DNA of 40,596 nucleotides from Balneolaceae bacterium. Its GTDB lineage: Bacteria > Bacteroidota > Rhodothermia > Balneolales > Balneolaceae. A program made the translations under genes and the position numbers. Location of the stretch: the NCBI GenBank assembly GCA_007131725.1, contig SLPZ01000133.1, forward strand, positions 1 through 40,596, read 5' to 3'. The notes beneath the pieces are model-generated. The model did no database searches. It was given only the letters and a program-made list of their open reading frames with translations, and was not told the origin of the DNA. Shown here piece by piece: positions 19,060 through 26,784 of this stretch; positions within the stretch are counted from its first letter, which is position 1; each line of letters opens with the position of its first letter.

Positions 19060-20209
19060 GCTGTTTTGGCGGATCTACTTTATGAATAGTGGTGAAGGTA
19101 ATATCGTCCAGGGGCTTTTCTCCACCGATGAACTGCTCTATGGAGGATTGAATTTTCTGTGTGATGGTTTTGGCGTGTAAAGAACCGTAGATGGACAAGA
19201 TTCCGTCAAGCCTGTCTTCACCATATTCTTCGTTTTGTTCGTTTCTTGCTTCAATCAAACCATCGGTGTAAAGCAGGAGGCTGTCTCCCGGTTCAAACTG
19301 ATATTTCTTTTCCTCGAGCTGCTTTTTCAGCGTTTTTGTTGGGGTCATGCCAAGTGCAAAACCTTCCGTATTCAGCTTGAAAGTAGAATCATGTTTTTTG
19401 TTGTACACAATCGGGATGTTGTGGCCTGCCCTTGCAAACTGAAAATAATTTTCTCCATGTGGAAAGAAGGCCAAACAGGCTGTTACAAAAGTTTTGTCCC
19501 GTTTGCTTGATTTTACATAGTTGTTTAATTCTAAAAATAGTTCCTTGGGGCTCGGCTCCAGCTTTTTAATCAATAAATGAAATTGAGCCTGCAGCCGCAC
19601 CATATAGAGAGCTGCACTCATTCCCTTGCCTGAAACATCTGCAATTATGATATAAGTGCCTTTGTTTGTGTCTATCATATCCACATAATCACCACCCACT
19701 TCATGAGCTGTTGCGGCAAAAGAGTGGATTTCAAGCTGAAGGGTATGAATACTGGATGGCGGCAGAAGACTTAACTGAATTTCCCGGGCAAAATCGAGTT
19801 CTTTCTGTGCATCAGATTTTTCAAGAAGTTCAACCAGAAGTATTAAAAGAATACCAGTAAAGGCTATTGGCAGTAAAACCGGATGAATTAAATGCCCAGA
19901 TAATCCAATGAAAACAAACAGATAGTGAATTATAAAGCTGACTAATGATATTCCGAAAATCAGCCTTCTGACGGGATTTAGCCTTCTCGTGAGTGCAGAC
20001 AAAAGGCTTAAAAATCGCTGAAATACTGGTATTTGATCGGTAGGTGTGTTGGGGTTCAGTTCTTTAACTGCATCAAAATAGAGCTTCTTAATTCGTTCCG
20101 AATCGGTTTGAAACTCCTTTCCAAGCTGCCGGGAATTCATGCCGGAGACATACTCTTCGTAAAAAGCTTTGGTACTGTAGGTAGATTTCGTTTCGTTTTT
20201 GAGAGCCAT
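19049..20209 (-). CDS. membrane-anchored SpoIIE/RsbU-type PP2C serine phosphatase
   Basis: The C-terminal half is a PPM-type phosphatase with [13 protein letters not shown], the first metal aspartate in EVGGDYVDM, the second in [15 protein letters not shown], and the closing [13 protein letters not shown] and LDDITFTTI. Two hydrophobic segments at about 85-105 and 112-130 anchor it, and the ~80-residue N terminus is charged and unlike known sensor domains. Such enzymes usually dephosphorylate anti-anti-sigma factors in partner-switching pathways. No STAS or HPK-like kinase gene is nearby, so its target is unknown. It lies 105 bp downstream of paaI on the same strand and could be the last gene of that unit. 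Confidence 0.88.
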   Translation of the reverse strand: MALKNETKSTYSTKAFYEEYVSGMNSRQLGKEFQTDSERIKKLYFDAVKELNPNTPTDQIPVFQRFLSLLSALTRRLNPVRRLIFGISLVSFIIHYLFVFIGLSGHLIHPVLLPIAFTGILLILLVELLEKSDAQKELDFAREIQLSLLPPSSIHTLQLEIHSFAATAHEVGGDYVDMIDTNKGTYIIIADVSGKGMSAALYMVRLQAQFHLLIKKLEPSPKELFLELNNYVKSSKRDKTFVTACLAFFPHGENYFQFARAGHNIPIVYNKKHDSTFKLNTEGFALGMTPTKTLKKQLEEKKYQFEPGDSLLLYTDGLIEARNEQNEEYGEDRLDGILSIYGSLHAKTITQKIQSSIEQFIGGEKPLDDITFTTIHKVDPPKQLSE

Positions 20210-20314
20210 CGAATATTGTATGATAATTATTTACAAGCTTTACGAATTTTGGCATGAAAAGTTTTCAATTCAACATTCATTCCATACTAACAAGTTACAT
20301 GATTTCACTCTCAT

Positions 20315-20737
20315 CTATGCAATTATCTCTTTTTCCGTCCTGAAAATGGTTCCTTTCAAAACAGCAACAGTTTGGTTTTTCTGGTTATTGATGATTACCT
20401 GAACCACTCCGGTCTGGTTTCCTTGATAGATGCAGGATGCTTCTGCTGTAAGATAATCTCCGTTTCCGGTTTTTTTGGTAAACGATATAGAATGATCAAT
20501 TCCAAAGGAAATTTTTCCATAAGTGGCCGATGCAAATGCCAGTGCACTATCTGCCAGTGAGAACAAAATTCCGCCATGAGTAACACCGAAGCCATTCAGC
20601 ATTTCATCTCTGACTGTCATGCCTGCTTTGCAGAATCCTTCCCTAACTTCCAGAACCTCAATGTCCAGCCAGCGGCTGAAGGGATCGTTTTCGAGCATCT
20701 GAGACACAATTTTACTTGCCCGTTCATCATTTTTCAT
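20315..20737 (-). CDS. paaI: hotdog-fold thioesterase, PaaI family
   Basis: PaaI hydrolyses stalled hydroxyphenylacetyl-CoA and related CoA thioesters, freeing coenzyme A. The 140-residue protein has the hotdog signature NGFGVTHGGILFSLADSALAFA, with the family's catalytic aspartate in LADSA. Its start overlaps the paaH 3' end by 11 bp, so the two are translationally coupled. This context supports the PaaI assignment over other 4HBT-family thioesterases. Confidence 0.85.
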   Translation of the reverse strand: MKNDERASKIVSQMLENDPFSRWLDIEVLEVREGFCKAGMTVRDEMLNGFGVTHGGILFSLADSALAFASATYGKISFGIDHSISFTKKTGNGDYLTAEASCIYQGNQTGVVQVIINNQKNQTVAVLKGTIFRTEKEIIA

Positions 20738-21905
20738 GAAAATTTTTTCCGTCTTTTACTTTTTGTTTAAGTAGCGGATTTGGCCTGTAACGATCCTCGC
20801 CATAATGGTTCTGCAAATTTTCAAGCTGCGAAAGAACCCAATCAAGGCCCAACTCATCCGCCCATTGCAGCAAGCCTTTGGGATAATTCACGCCGTGCAG
20901 CATAGCCAGGTCTACATCTTCAACAGTTGCTACATTCATAAACACCGCGTCTGCTGCTTCATTAATTAGCATTACCAAAATGCGATTCAGTATTACGGCG
21001 CCAAGGGTGTCATTTTTTTCAGGATCAGTATTTTCTGCTCCTTCACGGTAATCATAAAAACCGATACCTGACTTTTTACCCAGCCGCCCGGCCTCAATCA
21101 GCCGTTTCTGAGCGAAAGATGGTTTGAATCGCGGATCGAAGTAAAATGCCTCAAATACCGATTCGGTAACCGCATAATTAACATCGTGGCCGATGAGATC
21201 CATCAATTCAAACGGGCCCATTTTAAATCCGCCGAGCTCTTTCATGGCCCAGTCGATGGTTGTGTGATCGGCAATACCTTCTTCATAAATACGCAGCGCT
21301 TCACCATAAAAAGGGCGGGCAACACGATTTACAATAAACCCAGGAGTATCTTTAGCTAAAACGGTTATTTTATTCCAGGAGTCAATAAGGCTCCGTGCCT
21401 GTTTTACAGTTTCAGGATCTGTTGAGATTCCGGGGATGATTTCCACCAGCTTCATTAACGGGGCGGGATTGAAAAAGTGGATTCCAAGAAATCGTCCGGT
21501 AGTTTTCAGGGCGGATGATAAAGAAGCTATCGAAAGGGAAGAGGTGTTCGTGGCTATGATACAATTTTTGCCAACTATAGCTTCAATGCGGGCTATTTGA
21601 TCTTTTTTTGTCCTGGTTACTTCAACAATGGCTTCAAATACGATATCGCAATCAGTAAAATCTTTCATATGATCGACAAAATGGATTCGGGATAATATGC
21701 CATCAACTTCATCGGAACTCATTCTTTCTTTTTTAACCTGCCGGTCCAGAATGTTCTCAAGGCCGTCTTTCGATTTTTTTAGCTGATCGGGGTAAGCATC
21801 AAACAAAAAAACAGGGTGGCCAAATGTGGCTGCAATTTGTGCAATTCCGGTACCCATGGTTCCGGCGCCCACAACTCCGATCTTTGAATTCTTACTTAAA
21901 CTCAT
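20727..21905 (-). CDS. paaH: 3-hydroxyacyl-CoA dehydrogenase
   Basis: In phenylacetate catabolism PaaH oxidises 3-hydroxyadipyl-CoA to 3-oxoadipyl-CoA with NAD. The Rossmann motif is GVVGAGTMGTGIAQIAATFG. The catalytic His and substrate region lie in GIHFFNPAPLMKLVEII, followed by KDTPGFIVNRVARPFYGEA. The 392 residues cover the NAD domain, one full C-terminal domain (GPFELMDLIGHDVNY), and a second partial copy (GVNYPKGLLQWADELG). E. coli PaaH is longer (~475). The location between paa genes supports the name, though a role as 3-hydroxybutyryl-CoA dehydrogenase cannot be excluded. Confidence 0.88.
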   Translation of the reverse strand: MSLSKNSKIGVVGAGTMGTGIAQIAATFGHPVFLFDAYPDQLKKSKDGLENILDRQVKKERMSSDEVDGILSRIHFVDHMKDFTDCDIVFEAIVEVTRTKKDQIARIEAIVGKNCIIATNTSSLSIASLSSALKTTGRFLGIHFFNPAPLMKLVEIIPGISTDPETVKQARSLIDSWNKITVLAKDTPGFIVNRVARPFYGEALRIYEEGIADHTTIDWAMKELGGFKMGPFELMDLIGHDVNYAVTESVFEAFYFDPRFKPSFAQKRLIEAGRLGKKSGIGFYDYREGAENTDPEKNDTLGAVILNRILVMLINEAADAVFMNVATVEDVDLAMLHGVNYPKGLLQWADELGLDWVLSQLENLQNHYGEDRYRPNPLLKQKVKDGKNFHEK

Positions 21906-22024
21906 AAAAAAATGTTTTGGCAGATTAATCTTTCACGAAAAATAAACAAACAACGATCAAAACCAATATTCAGGAAAATATGTGATGCCCGGATGACAAT
22001 TTAATTTTGATATTATTCGTTCAA

Positions 22025-22044
22025 ATGATATCATAATGATATCA
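22025..22044. promoter_or_regulatory. tandem palindromes, probable toxin-antitoxin operator
   Basis: The perfect palindrome ATGATATCAT (22025-22034) is followed one base later by ATGATATCA (22036-22044). The two centres are 11 bp apart, about one helical turn. A further TGATATTAT lies just upstream at about 22008-22016. The site ends 21 bp before the antitoxin ATG. Ribbon-helix-helix antitoxins typically bind such paired short palindromes, so autorepression is likely. The site also overlaps the potential start at 22036, which argues for the downstream start. Confidence 0.6.
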
Positions 22045-22065
22045 CCGAAAATAACGAGAATAATT

Positions 22066-22302
22066 ATGCCAGATGTATTAATCAGAAATATTGATAAGGA
22101 GGTTCTTGACAGGCTCAAAGCCAGGGCAAAGCACAACAACCGTTCGCTGCAGGAGGAGTTGAAAGAGATTCTTGAAGTGTGCTCCGGAGCAAGAAAGGAA
22201 ATGGCCATGGAGAGAATTAAAAAAATTCAGGATAAGTATAAAAAGAAGGAAATACTGTTCCCTGATAGTGCTGAAGAGCTTAGCAAAGAACGGGAGCGTT
22301 AG
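22066..22302 (+). CDS. FitA/VapB-type ribbon-helix-helix antitoxin
   Basis: The 78-residue protein starts with the short RHH strand PDVLIRNIDKEVLDRLK, followed by RAKHNNRSLQEELKEILE. This is the FitA/Arc-like pattern, in which a dimer inserts a beta ribbon into the DNA major groove. The C-terminal half is charged and helical and should wrap around the PIN toxin. I prefer the ATG at 22066 to one at 22036, because the earlier one falls inside the tandem operator. Its TAG stop shares one base with the toxin's GTG start. The pair lies antisense to the flanking paa genes. Confidence 0.85.
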   Translation: MPDVLIRNIDKEVLDRLKARAKHNNRSLQEELKEILEVCSGARKEMAMERIKKIQDKYKKKEILFPDSAEELSKERER

Positions 22303-22709
22303 TGAACGTTGTTGATACATCGGTAGTTACAAAATGGTTCTTGAGAGAGAAAAATTCAGAAGAAGCAATTTTGTTGCTTGAACGAGAGCAAGAGTTTATT
22401 GCTCCGGATTATTTACGAATTGAGTTTCATTCAAATATCAGTAAAAAAGTCAGAGCCGGATTTATCACAAATGAAGAATCAAGAGAAATTTTAGACATTT
22501 TTGAAATAATTGATTTATGGTTTGAACCCTACAAGGACCTCGAATCATTAGCTTTTGAAATTTCAACCAAATATCCGGTTACTTTTTACGATGCAATATT
22601 TATTGCATTGGCATTTAACACCAGGGCAATTCTCTATACATTCGATGAAAAACTGAAAAAAAGTACTGCAAACACAGAATTTGATAAACTGATATCAATT
22701 CCGGTTTAA
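22302..22709 (+). CDS. PIN-domain ribonuclease toxin, FitB/VapC type
   Basis: PIN toxins cleave RNA, often tRNA or rRNA, with Mg ions held by four acidic residues. The candidates are visible: D5 (NVVDTSVV), E41 (YLRIEFHS), D97 (FYDAIFIAL) and D115 (YTFDEKL). The protein has 135 residues, which is typical. The start is GTG and overlaps the antitoxin stop by one base, so translation is coupled. Its stop codon lies only one base from the convergent paaG stop. Confidence 0.87.
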   Translation: MNVVDTSVVTKWFLREKNSEEAILLLEREQEFIAPDYLRIEFHSNISKKVRAGFITNEESREILDIFEIIDLWFEPYKDLESLAFEISTKYPVTFYDAIFIALAFNTRAILYTFDEKLKKSTANTEFDKLISIPV

Positions 22710-22710
22710 A

Positions 22711-23493
22711 TCATTTTCCCTTAAAATCAGGGTTTCTCTTCTCCAGAAAGCTTTTCACTCCCTCTTTGTAATCATCAGTTTTACCGGCTTCGCCCTGCAT
22801 GGTTGCCTCCAGTGTAAGCTGCTGTTCAAGGTCATTTTCAAAGGTTTGATTGATCGCCTGTTTGAAAAGCCCAATCCCTTTAGTCGGCATGGAAGCGAGC
22901 TTTTCAGCGATTTGGGAAACTTCTTCTTCGAGTTGATCGTGTTCTACCGATTTGTAAATCAGCCCAAGTTGCACGGCCTCTTCAGCCGGTAATTTTTCAT
23001 CCAAAAGATAGAGTGCATTTGTTTTGGCTAAGCCGGCAATTCTCGGCAAAAACCAGGTGCCGCCGCTGTCGGGTATCAAACCAATTCTACTGAATGCCTG
23101 TACAAAAACAGCTTTTTTTGAAGCGATCACAATATCACAGCTAAAAGCAATATTAGCTCCTGCTCCGGCAGTGGTACCCTGCACGGCACAAACCACAGGC
23201 TTTTTTAAATTCCGGATTCCTCTGATGATGGGATTGTAACTGGTTCGGACGGTATCGGCGAGATTGTAGTGCTTGTCTTTTCCGCGCTCTGCCACTTCGG
23301 GCAAATCCTGGCCTGCGCAAAAAGCTTTACCCCCGGCTTTTAAAACAACGCAGCGAATATCATCTGATGTTGCTTTTTCGAGGGCTTGTTGAAGTTCAAT
23401 GGCCATCTGTTCTGTAAAGCTGTTGTACTTTTCCGGCCGGTTTAGGGTAATTGTGAATATTTGATTGTCAAGTGTTGTTATTATGAGAGACAT
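22711..23493 (-). CDS. paaG: oxepin-CoA-forming isomerase / enoyl-CoA hydratase-isomerase PaaG
   Basis: PaaG converts 1,2-epoxyphenylacetyl-CoA to oxepin-CoA and also acts as a delta3-delta2 isomerase later in the pathway. The crotonase fold shows GKAFCAGQDL (CoA oxyanion loop), VVCAVQGTTAGAGANIAF, and FSRIGLIPDSGGTWFLPRIAG, in which the PaaG-type acidic residue occurs. The C terminus KEGVKSFLEKRNPDFKGK resembles the E. coli PaaG end closely. The length of 260 residues fits. It follows paaD after a 274-bp gap. Confidence 0.9.
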   Translation of the reverse strand: MSLIITTLDNQIFTITLNRPEKYNSFTEQMAIELQQALEKATSDDIRCVVLKAGGKAFCAGQDLPEVAERGKDKHYNLADTVRTSYNPIIRGIRNLKKPVVCAVQGTTAGAGANIAFSCDIVIASKKAVFVQAFSRIGLIPDSGGTWFLPRIAGLAKTNALYLLDEKLPAEEAVQLGLIYKSVEHDQLEEEVSQIAEKLASMPTKGIGLFKQAINQTFENDLEQQLTLEATMQGEAGKTDDYKEGVKSFLEKRNPDFKGK

Positions 23494-23767
23494 ATTTCGA
23501 CCTGGTTGATTTCAAAATTTTTAGGAAAAATGACTTTTTTATGAATGCTGTTCCAACAGGTGCCTTTAGTATGGGTAATTCTGAATTCGATAAAATTCTT
23601 CCGCCAGCTGGCTGAGAGATTTAGAGCCCGCCTGTGCCGAGGCTTCGGAGGACAATGGGTGTTCAAAGTACGTGCAATAGCTAAGTATCAACACCCCCCT
23701 TGATAGGGGGGAATTTTCATGCTTCTCTTTTTAATTCTGCCACACAATTTAACATAGTGCCAAAAAA
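23494..23767. other. paaG-paaD gap with GC hairpin and possible gene remnant
   Basis: The 274-bp gap has no intact gene. It holds a C6/G6 hairpin with a 6-nt loop (23694-23711). A short minus-strand frame across 23481-23666 has odd Cys, Trp and Arg content and may be a decayed fragment or dispersed repeat. This is the point where paaE is often found in related clusters. Whether paaE was lost here is speculation. Confidence 0.4.
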
Positions 23768-24277
23768 TCAAATACATTTAAAGTGCTCAAAAGGCTGATC
23801 ACAATCGTTACAATAATACTGCGATTTACAAGCTGTCGAACCAAACTCACTTTCCAAAAACGTATCCATTGAGTCGCACCAGGGGCAGGGTACAATTTTT
23901 TGTGATCCTTTTAAATTTTTGAGGAAATCATCATTCGCAGAAGTTTTTTCAGGCGGTGCGATACCGTAATCTTTTAATTTCTTTTTGGCGTGATCGGTCA
24001 TCCAGTCGGTCGTCCAGCTCTCTTTATAGTCGGTTACAACCCTGAAATTTTCAATTCCTTTTTCCTTCAACTTTTTTTGGATTTCCAGTTCAATGGCGTT
24101 CATCGCAGGGCATCCAGAATAAGTAGGGGTAATTTTTACGATCACGTTATCATCTTCGAACTCCAAATCGCGCACAATTCCCATCTCTACTACATTTAAT
24201 ACAGGAATTTCAGGATCGATGACTTCTTCAAGCCAGGACCAGATTTTAGATTTTGATATGGTTTGTTTTGTGTTCAT
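23768..24277 (-). CDS. paaD: phenylacetyl-CoA epoxidase subunit PaaD
   Basis: PaaD is an Fe-S/zinc maturation-type protein needed for the PaaABCE monooxygenase. The N-terminal MIP18/DUF59 domain has VIDPEIPVLNVVEMGIVRD and ITPTYSGCPAMNAIE, with the reactive Cys in SGCPA. The C-terminal zinc ribbon has CPWCDS and then CKSQYYCNDCDQPF and a final HFKC. I use the ATG at 24277. The alternative at 24292 would read through a 7-bp repeat. paaC ends 28 bp upstream. Confidence 0.92.
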   Translation of the reverse strand: MNTKQTISKSKIWSWLEEVIDPEIPVLNVVEMGIVRDLEFEDDNVIVKITPTYSGCPAMNAIELEIQKKLKEKGIENFRVVTDYKESWTTDWMTDHAKKKLKDYGIAPPEKTSANDDFLKNLKGSQKIVPCPWCDSMDTFLESEFGSTACKSQYYCNDCDQPFEHFKCI

Positions 24278-24305
24278 ATAGTCTTGAGTCATGACTAATC
24301 ATCTA

Positions 24306-25094
24306 TCATTTCCAGTCTGCATCGGGGTATGAACGACGCAAAAATTGCATTTGTGCCAGCAGGTGCCCCAGATGTTCGGTATGCCGGCCTTGTCTTGATC
24401 CAGTGAACATGTACTGATCATCATCCGGCAGCGAGAGTGTTGCTTCTTCAAGTGTTTCTTTTACAAATTCCAGCCAGGGTGCTTTCAGTTCGGAGACATC
24501 AACAAAAAGATTCTTTTCAATAGCTGTGTGTTCAGTTTCATCCATGCTGAAGAGTTCGCCGGTATACATCCAGATTTCATCAAAAGCATTTTGAATGCGT
24601 TCATGACTCTCTTTTGTTCCGTCACCAAGGCGCAGCACCCACTCGCGGCTGTGGCGAAGATGATATTTAATTTCCTTGAAATGTTTCTGAAGCATTCCGT
24701 TAAACTGTTCATTTTCAACAGTTTCTATCAGTTTCTCATACAGAAAATAGCTGTAAACGCTGAACAGAAATTGCCGGGTGATGGTATACGCAAAATCTCC
24801 TTTTGGAAGCTCCACCATTGCCACATTTTTAAAATCGATGTCATCACGAAAATAGGCGTAATAATCCTCATCCGGATTCCCCTCAATTACAGCCGCATAC
24901 CGGTATAGCGCGGCAGCGTGGCCAATCATGTCCAGTGCAACGTTGGCAAGTGCAAGATCCTCTTCAAGTTCAGGGCCGTGCCCCGTCCACTCAGACAACC
25001 TGTGCCCGTGGATTAAACGATCATCAGCCAAGCGCAGTAATATCTCAATAATCAATTCCTTATCAGTTTTTGTGTTGGTGATCTTTTTACTCAT
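24306..25094 (-). CDS. paaC: phenylacetyl-CoA epoxidase subunit PaaC
   Basis: PaaC is the non-catalytic structural ferritin-like partner of PaaA in the phenylacetyl-CoA 1,2-epoxidase. Recognisable segments are LADDRLIHGHRLSEWTGHGP, LANVALDMIGHAAALYRYAA, FLFSVYSYFLYEKL, the highly conserved YHLRHSREWVLRLGDGT, and a C-terminal GRQGRHTEHLGHLLAQMQFL. The 262-residue length fits. The start at 25094 is just after the tandem 7-bp repeats that fill the paaB-paaC junction. Confidence 0.95.
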   Translation of the reverse strand: MSKKITNTKTDKELIIEILLRLADDRLIHGHRLSEWTGHGPELEEDLALANVALDMIGHAAALYRYAAVIEGNPDEDYYAYFRDDIDFKNVAMVELPKGDFAYTITRQFLFSVYSYFLYEKLIETVENEQFNGMLQKHFKEIKYHLRHSREWVLRLGDGTKESHERIQNAFDEIWMYTGELFSMDETEHTAIEKNLFVDVSELKAPWLEFVKETLEEATLSLPDDDQYMFTGSRQGRHTEHLGHLLAQMQFLRRSYPDADWK

Positions 25095-25100
25095 ATGTTT

Positions 25101-25163
25101 AGTCCTGAGTCCTGAGTCTTGAGTCTTGAGAACTCATATCTCACCACTAAAGACTCACAACTA
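25101..25163. repeat. tandem 7-bp repeats between paaB and paaC
   Basis: Four successive units AGTCCTG, AGTCCTG, AGTCTTG, AGTCTTG cover 25101-25128. Five degenerate units to 25163 then carry the complementary core (ACTC, GACTC), so the array is roughly palindromic with an inexact 7-bp phase. Fragments of the same unit occur at 24278-24300 (paaC-paaD junction) and about 33635-33660 (after the arginine decarboxylase). Confidence 0.7.
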
Positions 25164-25167
25164 CACA

Positions 25168-25461
25168 TTATTTTCGTTTTTTAACGGCTCTTGGCACGCT
25201 GTAAAATTGTGGATGCCTGTAGGCTTTATCATTGGCCGGATCAAAAAATGGGCCCACATCTTCAGGGGTGGAGGCGGTTATCTGATCGGAGGGAACCACC
25301 CAGATTGCGATGCCCTCATTTCTCCTTGCATAGGTGTCGCGGGCGTTTTGCAGTGCCATTTCGGCATCCGGGGCGTGCACACTTCCGGCATGTTCAAAAG
25401 GTTTTCCGTTGCCGGGCTGATAAAAGACCTCCCAAAGAGGCCACTCCTGGTTTGTCTTCAT
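25168..25461 (-). CDS. paaB: phenylacetyl-CoA epoxidase subunit PaaB
   Basis: PaaB is the small bridging subunit that holds PaaA-PaaC dimers together. The 97-residue sequence has WPLWEVFYQPGNGKPFEHAGSVHAPDAEMAL, followed by ARDTYARRNEGIAIWVVPSDQI, which match the family throughout. It lies 73 bp before paaC and 233 bp after paaA. Both spacers are filled with 7-bp repeats, so mRNA between the subunit genes may be structured. Confidence 0.94.
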   Translation of the reverse strand: MKTNQEWPLWEVFYQPGNGKPFEHAGSVHAPDAEMALQNARDTYARRNEGIAIWVVPSDQITASTPEDVGPFFDPANDKAYRHPQFYSVPRAVKKRK

Positions 25462-25531
25462 GATTGAAGCTTTTTTTTTGTGTAAAAGAGTCTTGTATTA
25501 GATTTAAGTTTCTGACAAAGATTGAAAAATT

Positions 25532-25690
25532 CCAAGCACCAAATTCCAAATTCCAAACTGGTCACCTTACCAACGACTTCGGACAGTTATCGAAAATTTG
25601 ACACTTTCAGGGAATAAAATCATCATTATAATTTTGCATCAAAATTAGGAGTAGGCAGTTTGGAATTTGGTGCTTGGGATTTGGAATTTC
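25532..25690. repeat. inverted arrays of 7-bp repeats between paaA and paaB
   Basis: The left arm (25532-25560) and right arm (25656-25690) are inverted copies built from units related to TTTGGAA (TTTGGTG, CTTGGGA). The left arm has exactly one 7-bp unit more than the right before the shared end. About 95 bp lie between the arms, giving a long imperfect stem. The right arm ends a few bases after the paaA stop codon at 25695. Confidence 0.7.
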
Positions 25691-25694
25691 CGAA

Positions 25695-26639
25695 TCAGGA
25701 TGCTTTTCCTTCCCGGTATTTCTTCTTCCTTGCATATTCCATGGCGGCTTCACGCACCCATGCGCCCTCTTCATAAGCTTTTCGCCGCGCTTTCAGCCGT
25801 TCCCGGTTCATAGGGCCGTCTCCTTTGATGACACGCCAAAATTCATCCCAGGGAATTTCTCCGTATTCCCAGTGGCCGGTTTCTTCATTGTATTTTAGGT
25901 CGGGATCGGGCAGTGTGACTCCGATCTTTCTTGCTTCCATCACAGTGCGATCAACAAAACTTTGCCGAAGTTCATCATTTGTTTTGGTTTTCACTGCCCA
26001 TGTAATCAGCTCGGCGCTGTTGGGTGATTCTTCATCCGGCGGGCCGAACATCATCAGGGTTGGCCACCACCAGCGGTTCACGGCATCCTGCGCCATTTTT
26101 TGCTGTTCAGGCGTACCACCGGCCATTTTTGCCAGCATTTCGTATCCCTGCTTTTTATGAAAACTCTCTTCTTTGCAAATACGGAGGTTGGCACGTGCAT
26201 AGGGCCCGTAAGACGATTTAGCCAGCATAGTCTGATTGACAATGGCGGCGCCATCCACCAACCAGCCAATCACACAAATATCGGCATAAGTTAGGGTTGG
26301 ATAGTTGAAAATGCTGGAATACTTGGCTTTTCCGTATAGGTAATCTTCAACCAAATCTTTCCTTTTCACCCCCAGAGTTTCTGTTGCGCTGTAAAGATAA
26401 AGTCCGTGTCCTGCCTCATCCTGAACTTTGGCAAGCAGCACCATTTTTCGCTTCAGGGAGGGTGCCCGTGTAATCCAGTTGCCCTCCGGCAGCATTCCCA
26501 CAATCTCAGAATGGGCATGCTGGCTCATCATCCGGATGAGCTGCTTGCGATACCGCTCAGGCATCCAGTCTTTAGGTTCTATTTTTTCGCCGTTGTCGAT
26601 TCGTTTTTGAAAAACATCGGATTTTTCCTTCGTATCCAT
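25695..26639 (-). CDS. paaA: phenylacetyl-CoA epoxidase catalytic subunit PaaA
   Basis: PaaA carries the diiron centre that epoxidises the aromatic ring of phenylacetyl-CoA. Ferritin-like metal motifs are visible: [18 protein letters not shown] (ExxH with the preceding Lys), then [15 protein letters not shown] (second ExxH). Other matches are [20 protein letters not shown] near the N terminus and KWNYE-like [19 protein letters not shown] at the C terminus. The 314-residue length is normal. It is the first gene of the minus-strand paa cluster, so its upstream region should carry the main promoter. Confidence 0.96.
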   Translation of the reverse strand: MDTKEKSDVFQKRIDNGEKIEPKDWMPERYRKQLIRMMSQHAHSEIVGMLPEGNWITRAPSLKRKMVLLAKVQDEAGHGLYLYSATETLGVKRKDLVEDYLYGKAKYSSIFNYPTLTYADICVIGWLVDGAAIVNQTMLAKSSYGPYARANLRICKEESFHKKQGYEMLAKMAGGTPEQQKMAQDAVNRWWWPTLMMFGPPDEESPNSAELITWAVKTKTNDELRQSFVDRTVMEARKIGVTLPDPDLKYNEETGHWEYGEIPWDEFWRVIKGDGPMNRERLKARRKAYEEGAWVREAAMEYARKKKYREGKAS

Positions 26640-26660
26640 AAAAGCGCTTTTTTGTTATTT

Positions 26661-26688
26661 TGAACAGGAATATACTGAATTCAGTTCA
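26661..26688. promoter_or_regulatory. candidate operator upstream of paaA
   Basis: A perfect 12-bp palindrome ACTGAATTCAGT (26674-26685) lies about 35 bp before the paaA start, and TGAAC/GTTCA arms (26661-26665 and 26684-26688) partly enclose it. A second short inverted repeat AACG-TT-CGTT is at 26731-26740. PaaR- or PaaX-type regulators bind palindromes in this position, but neither regulator gene is in the window, so the assignment is inference. Confidence 0.4.
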
Positions 26689-26784
26689 AAGTGCAGAACC
26701 TGATTCTTTGATTTATATTGTGATTGCTTTAACGTTCGTTCTAGTGTCATATTCGATAAAACTGATCAACAAAACAGTAAATTT

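Noticed and set aside
23481-23666. Small gene after paaG
   Set aside because: The frame overlaps the paaG start, has an unusual Cys/Arg/Trp-rich composition and no recognisable start signal. I treat it as a possible remnant only.
25101-25163. CRISPR-like array
   Set aside because: The units are 7 bp, directly adjacent and degenerate. There are no 25-40 bp repeats with unique spacers and no cas genes.
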